DNA from: Sulfuritalea sp.
Lineage (GTDB): Bacteria; Pseudomonadota; Gammaproteobacteria; Burkholderiales; Rhodocyclaceae
Direction of reading: 5' to 3'
Assembly: GCA_022842325.1 (NCBI GenBank)
Contig: JALHPU010000010.1
Coordinates: 42,768 to 106,767 of the forward strand
DNA: 64,000 bases
Shown here piece by piece: positions 45,850 through 56,483 of the stretch (the first letter of the stretch is position 1; every line of letters begins with the position of its first letter). Under the pieces are notes generated by a model. It worked only from the letters and a program-made list of their open reading frames with translations, was not told where the DNA came from and did no database searches. Both the position numbers and the translations under genes were made by a program.

Positions 45850-48291
45850 CTAGCCCCGCTGCAGACGCAGGGCATTGAGAACCACCAGCAGCGAACTGGC
45901 CGACATGCCGATGCCGGCCATCCAGGGTGTGACCCAGCCGGTCATGGCCAGCGGAATCGCCAGGAAATTGTAGGCGAAAGCCCACACCAGATTTTGTTTG
46001 ACGATGCGCAAAGTGCGTCGCGCCAGCGCCAGCCCTTGCGGCAAGGCCTGCAGGTTGTTGCCGAGCAGCACCACGTCGGCGTTGGCCCGTGCCAGATCGG
46101 CACCGCCGCCCATGGCGATGGATATCTGCGCCTGCGCCAGTACCGGTGCGTCATTCACGCCATCGCCGACCATCGCCACCGTCTCGCCAGCAAGCTGCAA
46201 GGTCTTGAGCGCCGCATGCTTGTCTTCCGGCGAGAGCCCGCCGCGCGCATCGGCGACGCCCAGTGCGACGCCGATGCGCGCGGCGGCGGCAGGCGCGTCG
46301 CCGCTGAATACCGAAAGCCGTATCCCGGCCGCAGCCAGTTCAGCCGCCATGGTCACCGCCTCCGGACGCAGACCGTCGCTCAGGCGGAAGAAGGCCTGCC
46401 AGCCCTGCGCATTACCCAGGGCAATCACCGTATCGCCAGCGCCGACTATGGCCTGGATATCGGCCGCGACTTCCTCGCTATGCAAGGCAGCGACGAATTC
46501 GGGACGACCCAGACGCCAGACGCCGCCCTCGATCCGTCCCTCGACGCCGGCACCTGTGGTAGTGCGCAGGCCTTCGACCTCGATGTGCGCATCCCCGACA
46601 CCAGCGATCAAGGCCCGTGCAATGGGGTGCTCGGAACCGCGCTCGAGCGCGGCCGCCAAGGCCAAAGCGCGCGCGGAGTCGCCGCGGATGACGATGGTTT
46701 CGACCAGTTCCATGCGTCCCACGGTCAGCGTCCCGGTCTTGTCGAAAATGAATCGGTCGACCCGCGCCAGCGCCTCGATCGCATGGCCGCGCGTCACCAG
46801 CACGCCGCGCGCGGCCAGCGCGCCGGTGGCCACGGTCAGCGCCGCCGGTGTCGCCAGCGACAGCGCACACGGACAGCTCACCACCAGCACGGCGACGAAA
46901 ATCCACAGTGCGCGCGACGGATCGAGCCACCACCAGGCCAATGCCGTCGCCACTGCCAGCACCAGCAGCGCGACGATGAAGCGCCCCGCGACGCGATCCG
47001 CCATCTCGACCAGGCGCGGCTTTTCCGCCGCGGCGCGTTCCATCAGGCGCTGGATGGCGGCCACGCGCGTCGCCTCGCCGACGCGCTCCACTCGCATCAC
47101 CAGCGGGCTCCCGGTATTCACGCTGCCGCCGATCAGCGCATCGCCGGCCCGCTTCGGCACCGGGCGGCTCTCGCCGGTCAGCAGCGCCTCGTCTGCGGCA
47201 CTCTCGCCGTCGAGCACGCAACCGTCGGCCGGCACCGTCTCGCCGGGCTTGATCTGCACCACGTCACCGGCGCGCAACTCGGCCACCGCAACACGTTCTC
47301 CGGCTATCTCCGAGGGCCACGTCGCAAGACGCGTGGCAAACGCCGGAATGGCGCGGGCCAGGGTCTCGACACTGCGCGCCGCCTTCTGCCGCGCCATCAT
47401 TTCCAGATAGCGGCCCGAAAGCAGGAAAAAGACGAACATGGTGACCGAATCGAAATACACCTCGCCCGCCGCGATCAGCGTGGCCCAGACGCTGGCGGCA
47501 AAGGCCGCGCCGACGCCCAGCGCCACCGGCACGTCCATGCCGACACGATGCAGCTTCAGATCGCGCCAGGCACTGAGGAAGAAGGGCGCGGCGGAATACA
47601 GGATCACCGGCACGGTCAGGATCAGGCTGGCCCAGCGCATCAGCTGCTCGATGTCCGGCGTCATGTCGCCATTGGCCAGATACACCGGCACGGCATACAT
47701 CATCACCTGCATCATGCCGAAGCCGGCGACGAACAAACGCCACAACGCCGTCTTGCGCTCCCTCTGCGCCAGCTCTTCGGAACGGCCGACGTCGTAGGGA
47801 TGGGCCCGGTAGCCGATTGCGGCGATGGCCTCGAGGATCGCCGAAAGCCTGGTCACGCGCTCGTCCCAGCGTACCCGCGCACGGCGCGTGGTGTAGTTGA
47901 TGTCGATCGCGGTAACGCCGGGCTGGCGGCGCACGTGCGATTCATTGAGCCAGACGCAGGCGGCGCAGGTGATGCCTTCGAGGATCAACGCGGCTTCCTG
48001 TTCGTGTTCGCCGGCCGCGCCCTCGGCCCGGCGCACGAAGTTCTTCTGTACATCGGGATGATCGAACAGGGCGAACTCGGCCACGATCTGCGGCAAGGCT
48101 TCGCGCGGGCTTTCCGGCATCGCGTCGCGATGCCGGTAGTAATCGGCCAGGCCGTTATCGACGATGGCCTGCGCCACCGCCTGGCAGCCGGCGCAGCACA
48201 TCCTGCGCCGCTCGCCGCCGATCTCGACCGTGAATTCCACGCCTGCCGGAATCGGCAGGCCGCAGTGGTAGCAGGGTTCCGTAACGGCCAT
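45850..48291 (-). CDS. ccoI: Copper P1B-ATPase for cbb3 assembly (CcoI/FixI)
   Basis: This 813-residue inner-membrane pump delivers copper for the CuB centre. It begins with a Cys-rich head (PCYHCGLPI and RRMCCAGCQ) that CopA lacks, then an HMA domain (GITCAAC). Eight helices follow, with CPC (VVSCPCALSLATPA), DKTGTLTVG and GDGVNDAPVL. The head and the pairing with ccoS identify it as CcoI rather than a second CopA. The VGAGDTV loop is encoded by the dispersed 22-bp motif, at a place equivalent to no conserved residue. Confidence 0.95.
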   Translation of the reverse strand: MAVTEPCYHCGLPIPAGVEFTVEIGGERRRMCCAGCQAVAQAIVDNGLADYYRHRDAMPESPREALPQIVAEFALFDHPDVQKNFVRRAEGAAGEHEQEAALILEGITCAACVWLNESHVRRQPGVTAIDINYTTRRARVRWDERVTRLSAILEAIAAIGYRAHPYDVGRSEELAQRERKTALWRLFVAGFGMMQVMMYAVPVYLANGDMTPDIEQLMRWASLILTVPVILYSAAPFFLSAWRDLKLHRVGMDVPVALGVGAAFAASVWATLIAAGEVYFDSVTMFVFFLLSGRYLEMMARQKAARSVETLARAIPAFATRLATWPSEIAGERVAVAELRAGDVVQIKPGETVPADGCVLDGESAADEALLTGESRPVPKRAGDALIGGSVNTGSPLVMRVERVGEATRVAAIQRLMERAAAEKPRLVEMADRVAGRFIVALLVLAVATALAWWWLDPSRALWIFVAVLVVSCPCALSLATPAALTVATGALAARGVLVTRGHAIEALARVDRFIFDKTGTLTVGRMELVETIVIRGDSARALALAAALERGSEHPIARALIAGVGDAHIEVEGLRTTTGAGVEGRIEGGVWRLGRPEFVAALHSEEVAADIQAIVGAGDTVIALGNAQGWQAFFRLSDGLRPEAVTMAAELAAAGIRLSVFSGDAPAAAARIGVALGVADARGGLSPEDKHAALKTLQLAGETVAMVGDGVNDAPVLAQAQISIAMGGGADLARANADVVLLGNNLQALPQGLALARRTLRIVKQNLVWAFAYNFLAIPLAMTGWVTPWMAGIGMSASSLLVVLNALRLQRG
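46426..46447 (-). repeat. Dispersed 22-bp motif, copy 8
   Basis: Full consensus match in ccoI, read VGAGDTV. Confidence 0.8.
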
Positions 48292-48319
48292 GTTCAGGCC
48301 GGATCAACCAAGCCCGACC

Positions 48320-49087
48320 TTACTTCGGCGCCATGCGGATGGCGCCGTCGAGGCGGATCACCTCGCCGTTGAGCATCTCGTTCTCGATGATGTGCCGCAC
48401 CAGCGCCGCGTACTCGGCCGGCTTGCCCAGGCGCGAGGGGAAGGGCACCATCTTGCCCAGGGCATCCTGCACTTCCTGCGGCATGCCGAGCAGCATCGGC
48501 GTCTCGAAAATGCCGGGGGCGATGGTCATGACCCGGATGCCGAAGCGCGCCAGTTCGCGCGCGATCGGCAGCGTCATGCCGACCACGCCGCCCTTGGAGG
48601 CCGCATACGCGGCCTGCCCGATCTGTCCATCGTAGGCCGCGACCGAAGCCGTGCTGACGATCACGCCGCGCTCGCCGGCCGCATTCGGCGCGCCCTGGCT
48701 CATGACTTCGGAGGCCAGGCGGATCATGTTGAAGCTGCCGACCAGGTTGACCGTGACGGTCTTGGCGAAGACATCCAGCGAATGCGGGCCGTTCCTGCCC
48801 AGCACCTTTTCGGCCGGCGCGATGCCGGCACAATTGACCAGGCCATGCAGGCCGCCGAAGGCCGCCACGGCCGCTGCGACGCAGGCCTTGGCGCTGGACT
48901 CGTCCGCCACGTTGGTCGTCACGAAACGTGCATTGGCGCCAAGTTCGGCGGCCAGGGCGTTGCCCACCGCCTCGTTGAGATCGGCCAGCACCACCTTGGC
49001 GCCCTGCGCCACCAGCATCCGTCCGGTGCCGGCGCCAAGACCCGAAGCCCCGCCGGTGATAATGAATACGCTGTCCCTGATCTGCAT
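48320..49087 (-). CDS. Short-chain dehydrogenase, 3-hydroxyacyl-CoA dehydrogenase type 2-like
   Basis: This 255-residue SDR has the NAD-binding [11 protein letters not shown], the NCAG motif ([11 protein letters not shown]), the catalytic Ser ([11 protein letters not shown]) and Tyr-x-x-x-Lys (AAYAASKGG). The GLPFPSRLG-type end region here reads [15 protein letters not shown], characteristic of type II 3-hydroxyacyl-CoA dehydrogenases, so a role in fatty or branched acyl-CoA oxidation is likely. ATG 49087 follows GGGGAC. It ends 28 bp before ccoI, but relation to copper transport is not expected. Confidence 0.88.
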   Translation of the reverse strand: MQIRDSVFIITGGASGLGAGTGRMLVAQGAKVVLADLNEAVGNALAAELGANARFVTTNVADESSAKACVAAAVAAFGGLHGLVNCAGIAPAEKVLGRNGPHSLDVFAKTVTVNLVGSFNMIRLASEVMSQGAPNAAGERGVIVSTASVAAYDGQIGQAAYAASKGGVVGMTLPIARELARFGIRVMTIAPGIFETPMLLGMPQEVQDALGKMVPFPSRLGKPAEYAALVRHIIENEMLNGEVIRLDGAIRMAPK

Positions 49088-49145
49088 GTGCGTCCCCAAA
49101 ATGAAACAAGGCCTGCCGACCGGAATGGGGGCAGGCCTTGAGAAT

Positions 49146-49221
<76 letters not shown>

Positions 49222-49281
49222 GTCCTGAAAGGCCGCGAATTATACCCGCAGGCCCGGACCCATGGCAACGGCGCGGCCGGC

Positions 49282-50211
49282 TCAGCCGAGCAGTTCCTTC
49301 GGGATCGGGAAATTGACGTTCTCGGCCGCGCCGTCGAGGGTTTCGACGCTGCCCGCGCCGAGCGCCCGCAGCCGGTCGACGACGCCATTGACCAGCACCT
49401 CGGGCGCCGACGCGCCTGCCGTGACGCCCACCCGCGCATTCGCTCCCAGCCACGCCGCCTCGATCTGGTCGGCGCCGTCCACCAGATAGGCCGGAATGCC
49501 GCCGATCGCGGCGACCTCGCGCAACCGGTTCGAGTTCGAGCTGTTCTTCGACCCGACCACAATGACCACGTCGACCTTGCCGGCCATCGCCTTGACTGCA
49601 TCCTGGCGGTTCTGCGTGGCGTAACAGATGTCGTCCTTGCGCGGTCCGACGATGTGCGGAAAGCGCGCCATCAGCGCATGCACGATCACGCGCGCATCAT
49701 CGACCGACAAGGTGGTCTGGGTGACATAGGCCAGCTTCGCCGCTCCGCCAGCGCCGACTTCCAGCTGCGCCACGTCGACAACGCTTTCCACCAGGTACAT
49801 CGGGCCGGTCGCCTGGCCCATGGTGCCTTCGACCTCCGGGTGGCCCTTGTGGCCGATCATGACAATCTCGTAACCCTGCTTGTGCAGGCGCGCCACCTCC
49901 AGATGCACCTTGGTCACCAGCGGGCAGGTGGCGTCGAATACCTTGAGGCCGCGTTTCTCCGCCTCGATGCGCACCGACTGCGGCACCCCATGCGCGCTGA
50001 AAATCACCGTGGCGCCGTCCGGCACCTCGGCCAGTTCCTCGACGAACACCGCGCCCTTGGCCTTGAGGCCGTCGACCACGTAGCGGTTATGCACCACTTC
50101 ATGCCGCACATAGATCGGCGCGCCGAACTTTTCCAGCGCACGCTCGACGATGGCGATCGCGCGTTCGACGCCGGCACAGAAACCTCTTGGGTTGGCCAGA
50201 AGTATTTGCAT
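49282..50211 (-). CDS. ispH: 4-Hydroxy-3-methylbut-2-enyl diphosphate reductase
   Basis: This 309-residue iron-sulfur enzyme does the last step of the MEP isoprenoid pathway. The three cluster cysteines are in PRGFCAGVE (Cys12), FDATCPLV and [11 protein letters not shown], and the substrate-binding SSNSNRL and [10 protein letters not shown] motifs are intact. The second of two adjacent start codons (ATG 50211) has GGAGG at 7 nt. It lies downstream of slpA, separated by a hairpin repeat, in the usual ribF-ileS-lspA-slpA-ispH order. Confidence 0.97.
   Translation of the reverse strand: MQILLANPRGFCAGVERAIAIVERALEKFGAPIYVRHEVVHNRYVVDGLKAKGAVFVEELAEVPDGATVIFSAHGVPQSVRIEAEKRGLKVFDATCPLVTKVHLEVARLHKQGYEIVMIGHKGHPEVEGTMGQATGPMYLVESVVDVAQLEVGAGGAAKLAYVTQTTLSVDDARVIVHALMARFPHIVGPRKDDICYATQNRQDAVKAMAGKVDVVIVVGSKNSSNSNRLREVAAIGGIPAYLVDGADQIEAAWLGANARVGVTAGASAPEVLVNGVVDRLRALGAGSVETLDGAAENVNFPIPKELLG
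49738..49759 (-). repeat. Dispersed 22-bp motif, copy 9
   Basis: One change from consensus (GCGG for ACGG). It lies in ispH, read VGAGGAA, in a variable loop. Confidence 0.75.
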
Positions 50212-50285
50212 CACAGGCCTCCGCCGGGCCGTCCCAAGGAGGCCTCAGCAAAAATCAGTTGGACGCCGCCTCGCGGCGGAACCGT

Positions 50286-50322
50286 GGTCACCCCTTTCCT
50301 CGGGAAAGGGGCTGGGGGATAG
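50286..50322. repeat. Dispersed intergenic hairpin repeat (C-run/G-run type), copy 2
   Basis: CCCCTTTCC and GGAAAGGGG pair, followed by CTGGGGGATAG, matching the unit at 12353-12390 at most positions. It lies directly after the slpA stop within the operon, where it may tune ispH expression. Confidence 0.75.
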
Positions 50323-50323
50323 G

Positions 50324-50755
50324 TCATAGTATTCCGATTATTTCGACTTCGAAACGCACCGGCTTGCCGGCCAACGGGTGGTTGAAATCGACCAGCACCG
50401 CCGCATCGTCGAGTTCGCGCACGATGCCGGTGAACTTGTCGCCGCCCGGCGCCGCGAATTCGATCAAACCGTGCAGTTCCGGGCTGACGTCGGGCGGCAA
50501 GGTCGCGCGCGCCATGCGTTGCACCAGTTGCGGATTGTGGCTGCCGAAGGCCTGGTCGGCATCGAGCAGGAAGACATGGCGCTCGCCGACCTTGACGCCG
50601 ATCAGGCAGTGCTCGAGCGTCGGCACCAGTTCGCCGCTGCCCAGCTGCAGCGTCGCCGGCGTCGAGTCGAAGGTGCTCACCAGTTCCGTGTCGTCGCCGG
50701 TGGCGACACGGTAGTGCAGCGTGATCAGGTTGCCGGCGCGTACGGTGTCAGTCAT
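50324..50755 (-). CDS. slpA: FKBP-type peptidyl-prolyl isomerase SlpA/FkpB
   Basis: This 143-residue SlpA-type isomerase has an FKBP core interrupted by an insert-in-flap chaperone domain (GVKVGERHVFLLDADQAFG, and LVDFNHPLAGKPVRFEV at the end, as in SlyD/SlpA). It catalyses proline isomerisation and assists folding in the cytoplasm. The ATG overlaps the lspA stop by 4 bp. It is a member of the conserved ileS-lspA-slpA-ispH operon. Confidence 0.95.
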   Translation of the reverse strand: MTDTVRAGNLITLHYRVATGDDTELVSTFDSTPATLQLGSGELVPTLEHCLIGVKVGERHVFLLDADQAFGSHNPQLVQRMARATLPPDVSPELHGLIEFAAPGGDKFTGIVRELDDAAVLVDFNHPLAGKPVRFEVEIIGIL

Positions 50756-51225
50756 GAAGTTTCCTTGCCGTAGCGGAACTGATGCCAGAGCATCAGCGCC
50801 ACGCCGACGGTGATGGCCGAATCGGCCACGTTGAAGGCCGGCCAATGATAGCCCGCCAGGTGAAAATCGAGGAAGTCGACCACGGCGTCGAAACGCAGGC
50901 GATCGACCACATTGCCGATGGCGCCGCCGAGGATCAGCGCCAGGGCCGTCGGCAGCAGGCGCTCCTGCGCATGCGTGCGCAGGAGACTCAGCAGCCAGAC
51001 CGAAATCGCCAGCGCGAGGATGACGAAAAACCACTTCTGCCAGCCACCGGCACCGGCGAGGAAACTGAAGGCGGCGCCCGAGTTGTAGACCAGGACGAGG
51101 TTGAAGAAGGAGGTCACGCTCTGGCTCTCCATCAGGCGAAAGCTCGCCAGCATCCAGGCCTTGGTCGCCTGGTCGAGCAGCAGCACGAGCGCGGCCAGCG
51201 CCAGCCAGCGTGCCAGCTTAGGCAA
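50752..51225 (-). CDS. lspA: Lipoprotein signal peptidase
   Basis: This 157-residue inner-membrane aspartyl protease cleaves prolipoprotein signal peptides. Four helices are visible; the catalytic Asp residues lie in [15 protein letters not shown] and FNVADSAI. The start is TTG at 51225 with GAGG upstream, overlapping the ileS stop by 8 bp. The longer open frame upstream is an overlap with ileS and was rejected. Confidence 0.95.
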   Translation of the reverse strand: MPKLARWLALAALVLLLDQATKAWMLASFRLMESQSVTSFFNLVLVYNSGAAFSFLAGAGGWQKWFFVILALAISVWLLSLLRTHAQERLLPTALALILGGAIGNVVDRLRFDAVVDFLDFHLAGYHWPAFNVADSAITVGVALMLWHQFRYGKETS

Positions 51226-54019
51226 TTTCGCGCGCCTCGCCGGAACCGAACAGATTGGACGAGCAGCGTCCGCACAGTTCCGGGTGTTCGCTGTCGTGGC
51301 CGACATCGTCGCGCCAGTGCCAGCAGCGCGCACATTTGGCATGAGTGCTGGCGCCGGCCTCGATGCTGACGCCGGTCACGGAGTCCGCCTTCTCCAGGTT
51401 CACCTTCGAACAGATCAGGACGAACTTGAGGTCCTCACCCAGCGAGGCGAGCAGCTCGTAGCTTGCGGCATCGGCACGCAGGCTCACCTCGGCCTGTAGC
51501 GAGGAACCGATCTTGCCGGCCGAGCGCAGCTCTTCGAGGGTTCGCGCCACATCGGCGCGCACCGCGCGTATCGCCTGCCACCGTGTCACCAGCGCCGACT
51601 CTTCGGCCTGCTCCGGCAGTTCGTGCCAGGTCGCGAGCATCACGCTGTCGCCCTGCTTCAGCGTGGTCCAGATTTCCTCGGCGGTGAAGGACAGCACCGG
51701 CGCCATCAACCGCGTCACACTCTGCAGGATGTGCCACAGCGCGCTTTGCGCCGAACGCCGGGCGCGGGAATTCTCCGCCGCCGTGTAGAGTCGGTCCTTG
51801 AGGATGTCGAGGTAGAAGGCGCCGAGGTCTTCCGAGCAGAAGTTCATCAGCCCCTGAATGACCTTGTGAAACTCGAAGCGCCCGTAATCCGCCGTGCATT
51901 GCGCCTGCAACTGGCGCGTCAGGGCCAGCGCGTAGCGGTCGGTTTCCAGCCATTCGGCGGGCGACAGCATCTGCGTCGCCGGGTCGAAGTCGGCGGTGTT
52001 GGCCAGCAGGAAACGCAGCGTGTTGCGCAGGCGGCGATAGACCTCGACCACGCGAGGCAGGATGGTCTTCTCGTCGATCGACAGCTCGCCCGAGTAGTCG
52101 GTGCTGGCTACCCAGAGACGCAGGATTTCGGCACCCAGGGTGTCGGAAATCTTCTGCGGCGCGACCACGTTGCCTTTCGACTTGGACATTTTCATGCCCT
52201 TGCCGTCGACCACGAAGCCGTGGGTCAGCAGCGCCTTGTAGGGCGCGCGGCCGTCGATGGCGGCGCCGGTCAGCAAGGACGAATGGAACCAGCCGCGATG
52301 CTGGTCCGAGCCTTCCAGATAGAGATCGGCCGGGTAGGTCAATTCGGCGGCGTGCGAGCCGCGCAGCACGGTGCGGTGCGTGGTGCCGGAATCGAACCAG
52401 ACGTCGAGCGTATCGCGCATCTTGTCGTAATTCGCGGCATCGGCACCGAGCAGTTCGGCGGCGTCGAGCTTGAACCAGGCATCGATGCCCTCCTTCTCGA
52501 TCTTCTGCGCCACGGCTTCGAGCAGTTCCAGCGTACGCGGATGCGGCTCGCCGCTTTCCTTGTGCAGAAAGAAGGGAATCGGCACGCCCCAGTTGCGCTG
52601 GCGCGAAACGCACCAGTCGGGCCGATTGGCGATCATCGCGTGCAGCCGCGCCTTGCCCCAGTCGGGATAGAACTTGGTGGCTTCGACGGCGGCCAGCGCC
52701 TTGTCGCGCAGACTGCCGCCACCATCTACAGGAATCCGGTTCATGCCGACGAACCACTGGGTTGTCGCGCGGTAGATGATCGGCGTTTTGTGGCGCCAGC
52801 AGTGCATGTAGCTATGCACGATTTCGCTGCTGGCGAACAGTGCGCCGACCTCGGCCAGCTTCTCGATGATGACCGGATTGGCCTTCCAGACGAACATGCC
52901 GCCGAAGAAGGGCAGGCTCGCGGCGAACACGCCGTCGCCCTGCACCGGAGTCAGGATTTCGTCGTTGTGCATGCCGTGCTTGCGGCAGGACTCGAAGTCT
53001 TCCAGACCGTAGGCCGGCGCGCTATGCACGATGCCCGTGCCGGCATCCAGCGTGACGTAATCGCCGAGATAGACGGGCGAAGCACGGTCGTAGAGCGGAT
53101 GGCGAAACTCGACCTGGGCCAGCGCCGCGCCCTGGCAGGCGCCGAGCACCTCGCCTTCGAGGCCGAAGCGCTGCAGCGCCGCACCGCGTAATTCGGCGGC
53201 GAGGATGATGCAGCCGCGCGAGGTTCTCACCAGTTCGTAGGTGAATTCCGGATGCATGTTGAGCGCCTGGTTGGACGGGATGGTCCAGGGCGTGGTGGTC
53301 CAGATCACTGTCCAGCAATCGCCGTCAGGCAGCGCACTGATGCCGAAGGCATGGGCCACGCGGCCACGTTCGGCGGCATCGAGGCGGAAGCCGACATCGA
53401 TCGCCGGCGACTTCTTGTCCTGGTACTCGACCTCGGCCTCGGCCAGCGCCGAACCGCAATCGAAACACCAGTTGACCGGCTTGAGGCCCTTGAACAGGTA
53501 GCCGGTCTTGTACAGGTCGCCGACCGCGCGAATCTCGTCGGCCTCGTTGCGGAAGGCCATGGTCAGGTAGGGATTGCCCCAGTCGCCGAGCACGCCGAGA
53601 CGGATGAAATCCTTCTTCTGCCGCTCCACCTGTTCGGCGGCGAAACTGCGACACAGCTCGCGTGCCTGGTCGGCCGGCAGGTGCTTGCCATGGGTCTTTT
53701 CGATCTGGTGTTCGATCGGCAGGCCGTGGCAGTCCCAGCCCGGCACATAGGGCGCATCGAAGCCGGCCAGGGTCTTGGAGCGAACGATGATGTCCTTGAG
53801 GATCTTGTTCACCGCATGGCCGATGTGGATGTCGCCGTTGGCGTAGGGCGGGCCGTCGTGCAGCACGAAAGCGGGACGCCCCTTGGCTGCCGCGCGAATC
53901 TTCTGGTAAAGCTTCTGCTCCTGCCAGGCGGCAATCCAGCCCGGCTCGCGCTTGGCGAGATCACCGCGCATCGGGAAGGGCGTGTCGGGCATGTTCAGGG
54001 TTTTGCGGTAATCAGCCAT
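51218..54019 (-). CDS. ileS: Isoleucyl-tRNA synthetase
   Basis: This 933-residue class I enzyme charges tRNA-Ile. The HIGH-type motif is in [15 protein letters not shown] and KMSKS in [10 protein letters not shown]. The editing domain lies between them (about residues 200-400). The C-terminal zinc finger is CARCWHW and CGRC. ATG 54019 ([19 protein letters not shown]) matches homologue starts; the open frame continues upstream inside ribF and was rejected. It overlaps ribF by 8 bp and lspA by 8 bp. Confidence 0.98.
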   Translation of the reverse strand: MADYRKTLNMPDTPFPMRGDLAKREPGWIAAWQEQKLYQKIRAAAKGRPAFVLHDGPPYANGDIHIGHAVNKILKDIIVRSKTLAGFDAPYVPGWDCHGLPIEHQIEKTHGKHLPADQARELCRSFAAEQVERQKKDFIRLGVLGDWGNPYLTMAFRNEADEIRAVGDLYKTGYLFKGLKPVNWCFDCGSALAEAEVEYQDKKSPAIDVGFRLDAAERGRVAHAFGISALPDGDCWTVIWTTTPWTIPSNQALNMHPEFTYELVRTSRGCIILAAELRGAALQRFGLEGEVLGACQGAALAQVEFRHPLYDRASPVYLGDYVTLDAGTGIVHSAPAYGLEDFESCRKHGMHNDEILTPVQGDGVFAASLPFFGGMFVWKANPVIIEKLAEVGALFASSEIVHSYMHCWRHKTPIIYRATTQWFVGMNRIPVDGGGSLRDKALAAVEATKFYPDWGKARLHAMIANRPDWCVSRQRNWGVPIPFFLHKESGEPHPRTLELLEAVAQKIEKEGIDAWFKLDAAELLGADAANYDKMRDTLDVWFDSGTTHRTVLRGSHAAELTYPADLYLEGSDQHRGWFHSSLLTGAAIDGRAPYKALLTHGFVVDGKGMKMSKSKGNVVAPQKISDTLGAEILRLWVASTDYSGELSIDEKTILPRVVEVYRRLRNTLRFLLANTADFDPATQMLSPAEWLETDRYALALTRQLQAQCTADYGRFEFHKVIQGLMNFCSEDLGAFYLDILKDRLYTAAENSRARRSAQSALWHILQSVTRLMAPVLSFTAEEIWTTLKQGDSVMLATWHELPEQAEESALVTRWQAIRAVRADVARTLEELRSAGKIGSSLQAEVSLRADAASYELLASLGEDLKFVLICSKVNLEKADSVTGVSIEAGASTHAKCARCWHWRDDVGHDSEHPELCGRCSSNLFGSGEAREIA
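51579..51600 (-). repeat. Dispersed 22-bp motif, copy 10
   Basis: One difference from consensus (GGTG for GGCG). It lies in ileS but in another frame, read ESALVTRW. Nineteen bases including its upstream flank are shared with the queG copy. Confidence 0.75.
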
Positions 54020-54956
54020 GGGTCTTGCCATCGTTGAGCTTGAAATAGGCGCGCACGTCAGCGACGTCGCGAGCGATCTGTGCCTTGAGGGCGTCGAGGG
54101 ATTCGAACTTCGCCTCGTCGCGCAACTTGTGCAGGAAATTGACATCGACGTGCATGCCGTAGATGTCGCGGTCGAAATCCAGCAGATGGACTTCCAGCAC
54201 CGGCTGGAGGCCGGCGTCGACCGTAGGCCGCACGCCGATGTTGGCCGCACCGGGCAGCGGCTGCGGCGCAATGCCCGAGACCGTGACGGCGAATACCCCG
54301 GACAGCGGCAGGCGCTTGCGCCGGACCTGGATGTTGGCGGTGGGAAAGCCGATGGTGCGGCCGAGTTTCTTGCCGTCCATGACGCGCCCGGCGATGACGA
54401 AGGCACGCCCGAGCAGTTCCTCGGCATGCTCGATGTCGCCCGCCGCCAGTGCGTCACGCACGGCGGAACTGGATACCCGGACGCCGCCGAAGTCGACCGT
54501 GTGCATGGCCTCGACGACGAAACGATGGTCGTGGCCGGCACGCTGCAACGAGGCAAAGTCTCCGCTGCGGCCCTTGCCGAAGCGGAAGTCGTCACCGATG
54601 ATCAGATGCCGTACCGACAGTCCCCGCACCAGGATGTTCTCCATGAACTGCTCGGCCGTCAGCGATGCCAACTGGCGGGTAAAGCGGCAGACATGGACGC
54701 GATCGACGCCGCACTCGGCCAGCAGTTCGATCTTGTCGCGCAGACTGGCCAGCCGCGCCGGCGCCTGATCCGGGGCGAACAGTTCGCGCGGATGCGGCTC
54801 GAAGGTGAGCACGGTCGCCGGCAAGGCGAGTTCGCGCGCCTTGGCCGTCAATTCTGCAAGCAGGGCGCGATGGCCGCGATGCACGCCATCGAAATTGCCG
54901 ATGGTCAGCACCGTAGACGTCGTCGCCCGCTCGGGAACACCGCGAAAAACCAGCAT
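54012..54956 (-). CDS. ribF: Bifunctional riboflavin kinase/FAD synthetase
   Basis: This 314-residue enzyme makes FMN and FAD. The N-terminal adenylyltransferase domain has [14 protein letters not shown] and the C-terminal kinase has [10 protein letters not shown] and the end FDRDIYG. The ATG at 54956 leads the operon to ileS. The upstream 255-bp gap contains the 156-bp MITE-like element and no other feature, so the native ribF promoter must lie in the 99 bp between the start codon and the element. Confidence 0.96.
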   Translation of the reverse strand: MLVFRGVPERATTSTVLTIGNFDGVHRGHRALLAELTAKARELALPATVLTFEPHPRELFAPDQAPARLASLRDKIELLAECGVDRVHVCRFTRQLASLTAEQFMENILVRGLSVRHLIIGDDFRFGKGRSGDFASLQRAGHDHRFVVEAMHTVDFGGVRVSSSAVRDALAAGDIEHAEELLGRAFVIAGRVMDGKKLGRTIGFPTANIQVRRKRLPLSGVFAVTVSGIAPQPLPGAANIGVRPTVDAGLQPVLEVHLLDFDRDIYGMHVDVNFLHKLRDEAKFESLDALKAQIARDVADVRAYFKLNDGKTHG

Positions 54957-55055
54957 GGGCTTGAAGCTGCAGGGAAAGCGGGCGATTATATCAAGCTAAG
55001 CGCACGCCACCGCCGCCGGAAACGGCTTTGCGGCGCGGGATTCCGACCCGGATCA

Positions 55056-55211
55056 GAGCTTGTGAAGAAATCGTAGCGAGCGGGCCGCAGCGGGGTGCGG
55101 CCGGAGCGCAGCTACCGGAATGCACGTGGTTGTGCATGAGGATAGCCGGGTTTGCCAAATGAGCCGCCCAAGCCCCGATCCGGCACGCGCAGTAGATTTA
55201 TTCACAAGCTC
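55056..55211. mobile_element. MITE-like element with terminal inverted repeats
   Basis: The ends are inverted repeats: GAGCTTGTGAAGAAATC on the left and, read inward, GAGCTTGTGAATAAATC on the right (one mismatch in 17). TCA flanks both sides (55053-55055 and 55212-55214), a 3-bp TNA-type target duplication as made by IS5-group transposases. It is 156 bp long with no coding potential. An internal hairpin (55073-55115, GTAGC...GCTAC with a paired GCCGCA/TGCGGC core) adds structure. The parent transposon is not in the window. Confidence 0.8.
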
Positions 55212-56483
55212 TCAGTCCAGCCGCGCCAGCTTCGACTTGGCCAGCGGCGGGTTCTTGGCGAAGTAGCGGCGGATGCCGCGCAGGATGGCCTCGGCCATGC
55301 GGTCCTGGTAGGCCTCGTCGTTGAGCCGTGCCTCTTCCTCGGGATTGGAGATGAAGGCGGTCTCGATCAGAATCGAGGGAATGTCGGGCGCCTTCAGCAC
55401 GGCAAAACCGGCCTGCTCGACATGCGCCTTGTGCAGGGTGTTGATGCGCCCCAGTTCGCCCAGCACGTCCTTGCCCAGCTTGAGGCTGTCGTTGATGGTG
55501 GCGGTCTGCGACAGGTCGAGCAGCGTGCGCGCGAGGTAGGGGTCCTTGACGCCGAGATTCACGCCGCCGACCAGGTCGGCCGAGTTTTCCTTGTTCGCCA
55601 GCCAGCGCGCGGCGGAGCTCGAAGCGCCGTTCTCCGACAGGACGAACACGCTGGAGCCGCGCGCCGTGCTCTTGATGAAGGCATCGGCATGCACCGAGAC
55701 GAAGAGGTCGGCCTGCACCCGGCGCGCCTTCTGCACGCGCTGGTTGAGCGGAATGAAATAATCGCCGTCGCGCGTCAGCACCGAACGCATGTTCGGCGTG
55801 GCGTCGATCTTCTCCTTCAGCCGGCGCGCTACCGACAACGTCACGTGCTTCTCGTAGCTGCCGCCGCGCCCGATCGCGCCGGGATCCTCGCCGCCATGCC
55901 CGGGATCGAGCACGATGGTCACCATGCGCGCCACCTCGGGCCTGGTCGCAGGCTTCTCGCCGGGCTCGGCCGGCTTTTCCTGGCTGCCCAGCTTCGGTTC
56001 GGACTTCAGCGGCGGCTCGCCGGATTTTTCCAGCAGCGCCATGAGCGGATCGACCGGTTCCAGGGGATACAGGTCGAGTACCAGGCGATGCCCGTACTCG
56101 CCGACCGGCTGCAGCGAAAACACCTGCGGCTTGACCTCGCCCTTGAGTTCGATGACCAGCCGCACCACGCCCGGTTTGTTGCGACCGGCGCGGATCAGCT
56201 TGATGTAGGGGTCGGCGTCGATGATCTTCGACGGCAGCATCTGCAGCACCGAATTGAATTCGACGCCTTCGAGATCGAGCACCAGGCGCTCGGGGTCTTT
56301 CACCAGCATGTGCGAAAAGCGGATCGCCTGATTGTGTTCCAGCGTCACCCGCGTGTAGTCGCGCGCCGGCCAGACCCGCACGGCGAGAATGCTGACGCCC
56401 GCCGTGGCGCCGGCGCCGACTCTCGAGACCAGCAGCGTCAGGCTGGCGGCGGCAAACTTGAGGACCTCACGCCGGCGAGGCAT
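55212..56483 (-). CDS. amiC: N-acetylmuramoyl-L-alanine amidase AmiC
   Basis: This 423-residue periplasmic enzyme splits peptidoglycan at the septum. A Tat-type leader (MPRRREVLKFAAASLTLL) is followed by an AMIN septal-targeting domain (about residues 30-140), a Pro/Glu linker and an Amidase_3 domain. Zinc ligands are in LDPGHGGEDPGA, YEKHVTLS and VSVHADAF, and the catalytic Glu in ILIETAFISN. The stop codon TGA is also one arm of the element's target duplication, so the insertion left the protein intact. The first 46 bp overlap the 3' end of tsaE. Confidence 0.95.
   Translation of the reverse strand: MPRRREVLKFAAASLTLLVSRVGAGATAGVSILAVRVWPARDYTRVTLEHNQAIRFSHMLVKDPERLVLDLEGVEFNSVLQMLPSKIIDADPYIKLIRAGRNKPGVVRLVIELKGEVKPQVFSLQPVGEYGHRLVLDLYPLEPVDPLMALLEKSGEPPLKSEPKLGSQEKPAEPGEKPATRPEVARMVTIVLDPGHGGEDPGAIGRGGSYEKHVTLSVARRLKEKIDATPNMRSVLTRDGDYFIPLNQRVQKARRVQADLFVSVHADAFIKSTARGSSVFVLSENGASSSAARWLANKENSADLVGGVNLGVKDPYLARTLLDLSQTATINDSLKLGKDVLGELGRINTLHKAHVEQAGFAVLKAPDIPSILIETAFISNPEEEARLNDEAYQDRMAEAILRGIRRYFAKNPPLAKSKLARLD
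56400..56421 (-). repeat. Dispersed 22-bp motif, copy 11
   Basis: Full consensus match at the signal-peptide end of amiC, read VGAGATA. Confidence 0.8.

Noticed and set aside
45724-48372. An 882-codon open frame antisense to ccoI and ccoS
   Set aside because: Shadow of a strong coding frame: Arg/His/Gln-rich without domains, and it would cover well-supported genes.
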